Below, in pieces: positions 1 through 5,112 of a stretch of DNA of 5,311 bases (positions are counted from its first letter, which is position 1; the number at the start of each line of letters is the position of its first letter). Under the pieces are notes generated by a model. That model was given only the letters and a program-made list of their open reading frames with translations. It did not search any database and was not told the DNA's origin. This DNA is from Bacillota bacterium. GTDB taxonomy: Bacteria > Eremiobacterota > SpSt-956 > JAKJGF01. The position numbers were made by a program, and so were the translations under genes. Location: positions 1-5,311 of the forward strand of contig JAKPQU010000437.1 of assembly GCA_029555925.1 (NCBI GenBank), given 5' to 3'.

Positions 1-10
1 ATTACGCAAT

Positions 11-17
11 AAAGGAG
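11..17 (+). promoter_or_regulatory. Ribosome binding site of the 56-aa ORF
   Basis: AAAGGAG lies 8 nt before the ATG at 26. It is a strong Shine-Dalgarno match and supports the small ORF at 26-196 as a real gene. The site also contains the TAA (10-12) that may end an upstream gene. Confidence 0.7.
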
Positions 18-25
18 AGTGAAAA

Positions 26-196
26 ATGGATAAAACTTTAGAAAGAATAGAAGAACTGATTGACATTATAGAGGAATACCCTCCAGCAGGAAACTGCGAC
101 ACAGTAGAGGATGAAGAAGACTGGTCTGACGCCATCAGCGAACTAAAGATATTACTTGAAGACCTGAAGGAGAATTACTTTAAAAAAGGAGTATGA
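26..196 (+). CDS. Small acidic phage protein of unknown function (56 aa)
   Basis: This short ORF runs from ATG to TGA and encodes 56 residues beginning MDKTLERIEELIDIIEEYPP. It is strongly acidic, with a run of D/E around residues 25-35 (TVEDEEDWSD). Two segments that look helical, residues 3-17 and 36-50, flank this run. There is no signal peptide, membrane segment or recognisable motif. An AAAGGAG site 8 nt upstream supports the start. Its stop codon lies two bases before the gam ATG, and the gam ribosome binding site is inside its last codons, so the two are probably translationally coupled. Short acidic ORFs are common beside gam in the early region of Mu-like phages, but I do not recognise this family and assign no function. 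Confidence 0.7.
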   Translation: MDKTLERIEELIDIIEEYPPAGNCDTVEDEEDWSDAISELKILLEDLKENYFKKGV

Positions 197-197
197 T

Positions 198-593
198 ATG
201 AACAAAAATTTGAAATACAAAGACTGGGAAGATGTCAATAAGGAACTTAAAGAAATAGGAGAACTTGAGCTTATGGCATCAGAAATTAAAAACAAAATCA
301 AAGAAAAGAAAGAAGATATAGAAGCTTTCTGTATCACCAAAAAGAAAGAATTAAAAAAAGGTGATAAGATCCTGCAATTCGGAAGTATAGTTTATTCAGC
401 CACTGAGAAAATACTCTTAAGGAGTAAGGCGGCATGCGCTACGGCTCTAAAGAGCCTTGGACTTAAAAGTTACGTAAAAGACATTGAAGAACCTGATAAA
501 GACGCCATGCTTAAGCTGGATGACGAAATACTTAAAAAAGTCGGGGCTTCAAGAAAACTAGACGAAGAATACAAGATTAATTTAAAGAAATGA
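198..593 (+). CDS. gam: Host-nuclease inhibitor Gam (Mu Gam-like, DNA-end binding)
   Basis: The 131-aa protein resembles Mu Gam, a Ku-like dimer that binds double-stranded DNA ends and protects them from host exonucleases such as RecBCD. Residues 10-53 are a charged, probably coiled-coil helix (ELKEIGELELMASEIKNKIK). Residues 54-100 match the conserved Gam core: a GDKILQFGSIVYSATEK strand region, then a helix with LKSLGLKSYVKDIEEPDKDAML, comparable to LERLGLQRFIRTKQEINKEAIL in Mu Gam. Residues 109-127 carry the short EILKKVGASRK element seen near the Gam C-terminus. It is shorter than Mu Gam (about 174 aa), mainly in the N-terminal helical part. AAGGAG at 186-191 precedes the ATG by 6 nt. The family assignment is good; activity as a nuclease inhibitor is inferred from the family. 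Confidence 0.85.
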   Translation: MNKNLKYKDWEDVNKELKEIGELELMASEIKNKIKEKKEDIEAFCITKKKELKKGDKILQFGSIVYSATEKILLRSKAACATALKSLGLKSYVKDIEEPDKDAMLKLDDEILKKVGASRKLDEEYKINLKK

Positions 594-602
594 GGTTACA
601 GA

Positions 603-1097
603 ATGGATAACATAGCGGACTTAAGAATAATCAGCCATAACGATCTAAAAGCTTATCTTTCGGAAAATGCTCCGGCAGACTCGCCGTTTAAAGCAGAAAA
701 GCGGGAAGGGTTAGTTGTAGATATTATGGCAGCCTCAAAGAAATATCAGATTAATCCGGTTTATATTCTGGCACACGCAATACTGGAAAGCGGATGGGGC
801 AGGTCTAAGATTGCCAGAGAGAAGAGTAACCTCTTCGGATATAAGGCGTATGATAGTTCACCATACGAGAGCGCCATGAGTTTCGTCAGCTACTGGCAGT
901 GTATAGATACAGTCATGAAGCATGTCCATGATAATTACCTGACACCGGGAGGAGTATATTATAACTGCCCTACCCTGGGAGGTATAAACCAGAAATACGC
1001 ATCAGACAAAGAATGGAGCGCTAAAATCAGGAAGTTAATGAATGATATTTACAAATTTTGTAGTGAAAGGAAAGGGAAAGATGGAGCAGGAAGATGA
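603..1097 (+). CDS. Glucosaminidase-type endolysin (GH73 / FlgJ C-terminal-like)
   Basis: The 164-aa protein is a single glucosaminidase domain, expected to cleave the glycan strand of peptidoglycan for host lysis or for local wall opening during DNA entry. Residues 34-60 form the conserved helix leading to the catalytic site (KYQINPVYILAHAILESGWG). Glu62 in LESGWG is the expected catalytic acid. SNLFGYKAYD (75-84) is the typical following block, and KYASDKEWSAKI near residue 140 matches the C-terminal Y-A-x-D helix of GH73 proteins. There is no signal peptide or cell-wall-binding repeat, so export would need a holin, or the enzyme would act from the virion. GAGG at 592-595 supports the ATG. 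The stop overlaps the next start as ATGA. The lytic role is inferred from the domain and its phage setting. Confidence 0.88.
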   Translation: MDNIADLRIISHNDLKAYLSENAPADSPFKAEKREGLVVDIMAASKKYQINPVYILAHAILESGWGRSKIAREKSNLFGYKAYDSSPYESAMSFVSYWQCIDTVMKHVHDNYLTPGGVYYNCPTLGGINQKYASDKEWSAKIRKLMNDIYKFCSERKGKDGAGR

Positions 1098-1294
1098 TAA
1101 ATATTTTAACAGATAAAACAATTATCGAATTACAGGAATTTCTTTACACAGAACAGACTATAAAAGTAAAGATATACTCAAAATGGTTATTTGTTCTCTT
1201 AATGTTTCTACTGGCCACATTCGACCTTGCAGGAAAGAAAGCTGATGGCAAAAGCAACGTATCCCATAAACTTACCCCCAAAAGCCGCAATTGA
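1094..1294 (+). CDS. Small single-span membrane protein, possibly holin-like (66 aa)
   Basis: This 66-aa protein has a polar N-terminus (1-27), one hydrophobic segment at about residues 30-46 (KWLFVLLMFLLATFDLAG) and a basic C-terminal tail. It starts in an ATGA overlap with the glucosaminidase, with GGAG at 1083-1086 placed 7 nt before the ATG, so translation is likely and coupled to the lysin. A small membrane protein next to an endolysin suggests a holin or other lysis accessory, but one span and no family match make this weak. The last 50 nt overlap the start of the MuF gene in another frame, so the tail may not be the original C-terminus. It could be a truncated gene left by a deletion. 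Confidence 0.5.
   Translation: MINILTDKTIIELQEFLYTEQTIKVKIYSKWLFVLLMFLLATFDLAGKKADGKSNVSHKLTPKSRN
1231..1237 (+). promoter_or_regulatory. Ribosome binding site that sets the MuF start at 1245
   Basis: AGGAAAG lies 7 nt before an ATG at 1245. A longer reading from the TTG at 1227 would place this site inside the coding region. The ATG start gives MAKATYPINLPPKAAIEYF, the usual form of a Mu gpF-like N-terminus, so 1245 is preferred. Confidence 0.65.
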
Positions 1295-2765
1295 ATATTT
1301 CCAGAAAAAGAAAAATGCTCCGTCATGGAACTGGTACGACACCTGGCAGGATGCGCATGTAAGGGCTTTTGTCGTGGCAAAGGTTACAAAACTGGACATT
1401 CTTAAAGACATTCGGGGCATGGTAGAGAGATCCATTAAAGACGGTATTACCTTTCATCAATTCAAGAAAGAACTTCAACCGAAACTTGAAAAAGCCGGAT
1501 GGTGGGGGAAGCCTACTATCCAGGGCAAAGAGGTTCAACTTGGTTCCCCACAGAGACTTGAAACAATATACAGGACAAATCTTAAGGTCGCTTATTCTGT
1601 CGGCAGATACAAAGCCATGATAGATAATAAAGAGAACCGTCCTTACTGGCAGTACAGAACCAGAGAAGATCCGAAGGTAAGAGAAGAGCATAAACTTTTA
1701 GACAGGAAAGTATTTCACTGTGACGATCCGTTCTGGGATAATTTCTATCCTCCTAACGGATGGCGCTGCAGGTGTTACGTAGTGGCATTAAAGGAAAGCG
1801 ATTTAAAGAAAGAAGGATTGGCAGTAGAGTCATCACGGGGAAATATTACTTCTAAAAATGAGCTTATATCTAAAAAGTCAGGCATAGAAAAACAGGTTGC
1901 AGTCTACAGAGACCCTGTCACGGGAAAGAAAACTATCCTTACGCCGGGATGGAGTTATAATCCGGGAGAAGCCTCATGGAAGCCGGATTTGAAGAAATAC
2001 CCGAATGAACTTCGTATATGGTTTAACAAGGACGGGACTTATCATTTAAACTCCGGAGAGAAAGAAAAGATTGACAATCATATCAAATACATCAGGGATA
2101 CATTCAAAGAATGGAATAACTGGGAGTCTGAGGTAATATTCAATTACGATCCCACAGATGAGGATTTTAACAATATTTACAGTAAAAATAAAGACCAGAA
2201 GAAAAATATTAGAGCTTTTCACAGAGGCAAGAATATTTATATAAGAACAGATGTAACCCTTGACGCTCTCGGAATAGCTTCTCCAGAGGCACAAACGCGC
2301 GGAGCACTTACTTTTATCCACGAATTCATTCATAGTTTAAAAAAATATAAGAAAAAAGACATACAAATTAACAACAGTAATGAAGAAAAAAAGAGAGTGA
2401 AAAATATAGAAGAAGGTTTGACGGAATTATTAACAAGACTATGGGGCGTAAAATACGGAAAATTGAAACCAGAGGATGTAATTATCAGAGCATATCAAAA
2501 AGAAAGTTCTGATTTACTTTTACATATAATAAAAAAAGCTAAAGAAAGAGGTGTTAAAAAGGAAAGTTTAAAAAAAGAAGTAATTAAAGAGTTATACACA
2601 ATCAGAACGGCAGAATTAAAAGAAGTAAAGGAATGGACTAAAGACATAAACCCTATAGATACATACGAAGATTTCTTGTCTATAGCAGAAAATTATGGTA
2701 TAATAGTAAAAAAAGAAGCAATAAAAGAAGGTGTTTTATCGTGGCTTTTGACAGAAAAAAATTAG
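1245..2765 (+). CDS. MuF head morphogenesis protein (gpF/SPP1 gp7-like) fused to a C-terminal HExxH metallopeptidase-like domain
   Basis: The 506-aa protein has two parts. Residues 1-180 are a MuF (Phage_Mu_F, PF04233) head morphogenesis domain: PPKAAIEYF, HVRAFVVAKVTKLDILKDIR (38-57), YRTNLKVAYSVGRYKAM, YWQYRTREDPKVREEHKLLD and the closing NGWRCRCYV (R174-C175-R176-C177). It ends with a linker carrying GWSYNPG (235-241), common at the end of this module. Residues ~250-506 are not part of the usual head protein. They contain HEFIH (359-363), preceded by a strand (KNIYIR) and hydrophobic helix, and EEGLTELLTR (389-398), whose Glu could be the third zinc ligand of a gluzincin. MuF proteins with variable C-terminal effectors are a known class of phage polymorphic toxin. 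A toxin role is inferred; a capsid-processing or anti-host peptidase is also possible. The C-terminal DNA is much more AT-rich than the N-terminal part. The last 25 nt overlap the next gene. Confidence 0.85.
   Translation: MAKATYPINLPPKAAIEYFQKKKNAPSWNWYDTWQDAHVRAFVVAKVTKLDILKDIRGMVERSIKDGITFHQFKKELQPKLEKAGWWGKPTIQGKEVQLGSPQRLETIYRTNLKVAYSVGRYKAMIDNKENRPYWQYRTREDPKVREEHKLLDRKVFHCDDPFWDNFYPPNGWRCRCYVVALKESDLKKEGLAVESSRGNITSKNELISKKSGIEKQVAVYRDPVTGKKTILTPGWSYNPGEASWKPDLKKYPNELRIWFNKDGTYHLNSGEKEKIDNHIKYIRDTFKEWNNWESEVIFNYDPTDEDFNNIYSKNKDQKKNIRAFHRGKNIYIRTDVTLDALGIASPEAQTRGALTFIHEFIHSLKKYKKKDIQINNSNEEKKRVKNIEEGLTELLTRLWGVKYGKLKPEDVIIRAYQKESSDLLLHIIKKAKERGVKKESLKKEVIKELYTIRTAELKEVKEWTKDINPIDTYEDFLSIAENYGIIVKKEAIKEGVLSWLLTEKN
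2727..2733 (+). promoter_or_regulatory. Ribosome binding site for the GTG-started small gene
   Basis: GAAGGTG lies 7 nt before the GTG at 2741 and inside the last codons of the MuF gene. It supports the GTG as a true start and implies that the small gene is translated with its upstream partner. Confidence 0.6.
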
Positions 2766-2986
2766 AATGGGAAGTGCTGAATAAAATATCTGAGATGTCC
2801 CCTAAACTCTGTAAAAACTTCGATATTAAAGACACTAAAGAATGGAAAGACGAAATAAAGAAACTCAGAAAAAAAGTTGATATTCTTGGCGACAATTACG
2901 ATTACCTTCTGATTGATATAGAAAATTTAGAAGATCCATTCTACGGATTAACCCCGGAAGAATTTGACGAGATAGAAATAAATTAG
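2741..2986 (+). CDS. Small acidic protein, candidate immunity partner of the MuF-linked peptidase domain (81 aa)
   Basis: The 81-aa protein starts at GTG (MAFDRKKLEWEVLNKISEM) with a good ribosome binding site inside the MuF gene, and overlaps it by 25 nt. The N-terminal half (1-45) is mixed charge and probably helical. From residue 46 to the end there is no Lys or Arg, while Asp and Glu are frequent (YDYLLIDIENLEDPFYGL, then PEEFDEIEIN). Net charge is about -7 by count. There is no signal peptide or membrane segment, so it should be cytoplasmic. I recognise no family. Its size, acidity, AT-rich composition like the MuF C-terminal domain, and position directly behind that domain are what is expected of an immunity gene. 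That role is inferred from context; an unrelated small phage protein is the alternative. Confidence 0.75.
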   Translation: MAFDRKKLEWEVLNKISEMSPKLCKNFDIKDTKEWKDEIKKLRKKVDILGDNYDYLLIDIENLEDPFYGLTPEEFDEIEIN

Positions 2987-3023
2987 TTCCTTTAATTACC
3001 TCACTTTGAACTTCCCCTAAAAT

Positions 3024-3850
3024 ATGAAAAAAATAAATGCATTTGCTTACATTGGCGGCAAATTCAATAGCGTAGAATGGCTATTGCCATTACTGCCAAA
3101 ATGCGGCACATACGTAGAACCATTCGGGGGGGGATGAACATACTACTTAACAGAGAGCCTTCGCCCATAGAAGTCTACAACGATTTGAATGGTAAAATTG
3201 TTAATCTATTCAAAGTATTAAGAGAAAAACCACTGGAATTCTTATCGTTAATATATCTGACACCTTACTCCAGAGAAGAATATAACACTTGCCATGATAA
3301 AGAATACACCTCTAATAAAGACTCGGATGTGGAAAGAGCGAGAAGAACCTTAGTTTTAATTTCTCAATCAATAATGGCAAGGGGATTAAGAGGTAGCAAA
3401 GCAGGATGGGGTTATACTATAACTGCAAGCCATTCAAATCAAGCGTTAAGATGGAATAATATAATAGCCAGGCTCTTGCCAGCGATTAATAGAATTAAGA
3501 ATGTTCAGATAGAAAACCTTCCCGCGTTAGAAATCATCAGGCGATACGACACAAAAGATACTCTGTTTTACTGTGATCCTCCATATGTATTAAGCACCCG
3601 GCGAGGTAAAGATTACGAGTTCGAAATGACAGACGAAGAACATATAGAGTTATCAGAAACATTACATAGGGTGAAAGGGAAAGTCGCTTTATCCGGTTAC
3701 GACTGTGAACTATATAGAGATTTATATTCCGACTGGGAATGTATTAAAGATAAACCAAGACCTTGCCCTTCCAGTAAAAAGAGTAAGAAACCTTTAAGGC
3801 AGGAATGTCTATGGGTCAACTATGACACAAAGGAGCAAAAACCATCATGA
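3024..3850 (+). CDS. DNA adenine methylase (D12 class, Dam-like), frame broken at a poly-G tract
   Basis: This is a D12-class N6-adenine methyltransferase (PF02086 type). The gene should start at ATG 3024: MKKINAFAYIGGKFNSVEWL contains the Y-x-GGK SAM-binding motif (9-13), and VEPFGGG follows at 31-37. That frame hits TGA at 3135 because the run at 3126-3133 has eight G. With nine, it would continue as EPFGGGMNILLNREPSP into the downstream frame, giving 275 aa. Downstream are YNDLN, the catalytic DPPY (about residues 185-188 of the repaired protein, in LFYCDPPYVLSTR), and VALSGYD. A possible ATG at 3077 gives an N-terminus unlike the family, lacks a ribosome binding site and would lose the GGK motif, so it is probably not functional. 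The stop overlaps the amidase start as ATGA. Phage Dam-type enzymes often protect DNA from host restriction; target specificity is unknown. No clear ribosome binding site is seen before 3024. Confidence 0.85.
3126..3133 (+). repeat. Homopolymer of eight G inside the methylase SAM-binding motif
   Basis: Eight consecutive G encode the FGGG loop. Eight bases put the two halves of the methylase in different frames; nine (or six) would join them. It stands out in an AT-rich sequence and is a plausible slippage site. Confidence 0.9.
3829..3835 (+). promoter_or_regulatory. Ribosome binding site of the amidase
   Basis: AAAGGAG lies inside the last codons of the methylase, 11 nt before the ATG at 3847. 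It allows the amidase to be translated even when the methylase frame is interrupted upstream. Confidence 0.6.
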
Positions 3851-4461
3851 AAAAAATATTTATTGACCCCGGCCATGGCGACCAGGGCGGAGACTTCGGA
3901 GCAATCGGGAAAAACGGAACCAGGGAAGCAGATATAGTTCTTGAGATTGCAAAAATAGCAAAAGAATATCTACAGGAAAAAGGTTACACCGTCTTATTAT
4001 CAAGAGACAAAAAGACTTCAACTTATCCCATCTACAGCGAGAGCCTCGGCGATCTGCCTTACAGAGTAGATAGAGCGAATTACCTGAAAGCAGATCTATT
4101 TGTTTCTATACATTGCAATGCTGCTGTAAGTTCAGAAGCAAACGGAACAGAGATATTTTACACTTCAAGCGAAGGGCAGAAGCTTTCAAAATGTATTTTA
4201 AATGAAGTTCTCTATCTTCAGAAGCAGAAGAAAAAAAGATACGCAGCAGATAAGAATAAGGTCAACCTATGGAACTTCTTAAACAGAGGTTTAAAACAGG
4301 GAAGTTTTTATGTTTTAAACAATACAGATATGCCTGCAGTTCTTATCGAAACACTATTCATGTCAAACCCTGAAGACCTTGAACTGCTTAAAAGTAAAGA
4401 GTTTCAGGTGTTCTATGCCTTTGCTATAGCGAACGGGATTGAGAAATATTTCGGGAAGTAA
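3847..4461 (+). CDS. N-acetylmuramoyl-L-alanine amidase (Amidase_3 family)
   Basis: The 204-aa protein is a complete Amidase_3 (PF01520) catalytic domain that cuts the bond between muramic acid and the peptide stem of peptidoglycan. The zinc ligands and catalytic Glu are all visible: His10 in IDPGHGDQGG, Glu27 in GTREADIVLEIA, His89 in LFVSIHCNA, and Glu168 in PAVLIETLFMSNPEDL. Family helices such as LPYRVDRANYLKADLFVS are also intact. It has no signal peptide, no wall-binding domain and no SPOR or LysM repeat, so it is a bare catalytic domain needing a holin or virion delivery. It follows the methylase by ATGA overlap and precedes the gpG-like gene by 4 nt. It is the second peptidoglycan hydrolase in the window, with different bond specificity from the glucosaminidase. 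A lysis or entry role is inferred from the phage context. Confidence 0.92.
   Translation: MKKIFIDPGHGDQGGDFGAIGKNGTREADIVLEIAKIAKEYLQEKGYTVLLSRDKKTSTYPIYSESLGDLPYRVDRANYLKADLFVSIHCNAAVSSEANGTEIFYTSSEGQKLSKCILNEVLYLQKQKKKRYAADKNKVNLWNFLNRGLKQGSFYVLNNTDMPAVLIETLFMSNPEDLELLKSKEFQVFYAFAIANGIEKYFGK
4453..4458 (+). promoter_or_regulatory. Ribosome binding site that sets the gpG-like start at 4466
   Basis: GGGAAG lies 7 nt before ATG 4466. A reading from the TTG at 4439 would overlap the amidase and place this site inside the gene, so the ATG at 4466 is preferred. Confidence 0.55.
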
Positions 4462-4465
4462 GATA

Positions 4466-5050
4466 ATGCTTGGCTGGAACATAGACATAGAAAACAAAGA
4501 AGTAAAAGAAGTATTCAAAGAGCTTCAGGGGAAAGTGAAAAACATGAGACCCGTCATGGAAGAAGCCTCTGAAACTATGTATAACGCCGTTATAAAAAAC
4601 TTCGAAACAGAAGGAAAGAGGCTTGACGGAGTAGGATGGAAAGACCTTTCTCCAGCAACAAAAGAACAGAGAAGCAAAACTAAAAAAAGAGTCAGAGATA
4701 AAGACTCCGGGGAATTCAGAAGATACAAAAGAGACAGTAAGAAAACCGGCGCAAAGAAAGGCGATTATGTAAATAGAAATGTCAAACCCTCCTGGGTAGA
4801 AACATTACTTCCTTCCGGGAAAACCGAAAGAGAATCCGGGAAAATACTTCAGGTGACAGGACAATTAATGGATTCTATAAATACAGATTATGATGAATTT
4901 TCTGCAGTGGTAGGAACTAACGATATAAGAGCAGGCACTCATCAATTCGGTAATCCGGGTATGAATATACCGGAAAGGTCTTTTTTAGAATTGACAGATG
5001 AGGATCTGGATAAGATTGAGAATGATGCTTTAAAATGGCTTGAGAAATAA
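4466..5050 (+). CDS. Phage virion morphogenesis protein (Mu gpG-like)
   Basis: The 194-aa protein matches the phage virion morphogenesis family (PF05069, Mu gpG), which acts in tail or head-tail assembly. Family features in order are: an N-terminal helix with MRPVMEEASETMYNAVIKNF (27-46), GVGWKDLSPATKEQR (55-69), GKILQVTGQLMDSI (125-138), a strand with SAVVGTN (146-152), HQFGNPG (159-165) and IPERSFLELTDED (168-180). Residues 66-122 are a Lys/Arg-rich stretch between the W-x-x-L and K-I-L blocks. Length is within the range usual for the family. The start at 4466 is chosen over the TTG at 4439 because of GGGAAG 7 nt upstream. In phage Mu, gpG follows gpF directly; here three genes (small acidic protein, methylase, amidase) lie between them. 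It is the last gene before the terminator. Confidence 0.85.
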   Translation: MLGWNIDIENKEVKEVFKELQGKVKNMRPVMEEASETMYNAVIKNFETEGKRLDGVGWKDLSPATKEQRSKTKKRVRDKDSGEFRRYKRDSKKTGAKKGDYVNRNVKPSWVETLLPSGKTERESGKILQVTGQLMDSINTDYDEFSAVVGTNDIRAGTHQFGNPGMNIPERSFLELTDEDLDKIENDALKWLEK

Positions 5051-5053
5051 AAA

Positions 5054-5076
5054 CAGGCGGGATACTCTCCCGCCTG
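5054..5076. terminator. Rho-independent terminator, probably bidirectional
   Basis: CAGGCGGGA (5054-5062) and TCCCGCCTG (5068-5076) form a perfect 9-bp, GC-rich stem with a 5-nt loop, 3 nt after the gpG-like stop codon. On the + strand it is followed by AATTTCTTC, a modest T-tract. On the minus strand it is followed by TTTTTATTT, a better tract. It therefore can end both the phage operon and the convergent minus-strand gene on its right. Confidence 0.88.
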
Positions 5077-5112
5077 AATTTCTTCAACCACAATCAACTA
5101 ACAAATCTTCTC

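Noticed and set aside
1..12. End of an upstream gene (ATT ACG CAA TAA)
   Set aside because: The TAA at 10-12 before the 56-aa ORF would fit a preceding operon gene, but three codons cannot support an annotation.
1227..1244. TTG start of the MuF gene at 1227
   Set aside because: The AGGAAAG ribosome binding site falls after this TTG and 7 nt before ATG 1245, and the 1245 start gives the usual MuF N-terminus.
1144..2895. Minus-strand ORFs opposite the MuF and small acidic genes
   Set aside because: They lie antisense to well-supported genes, lack ribosome binding sites and give protein sequences typical of shadow frames.
2987..3023. Promoter before the methylase (TAAAAT at 3018-3023, TTACCT at 2996-3001)
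   Set aside because: The -10-like hexamer abuts the start codon and the -35-like hexamer is a poor match; in AT-rich DNA this is not enough.
3077..3133. Methylase starting at ATG 3077
   Set aside because: This N-terminus is the out-of-frame reading of the true N-terminal region (Y-x-GGK to FGG), has no ribosome binding site, and loses a SAM-binding motif.
4439..4465. TTG start of the gpG-like gene at 4439
   Set aside because: It would overlap the amidase by 23 nt, and the ribosome binding site GGGAAG is positioned for ATG 4466.
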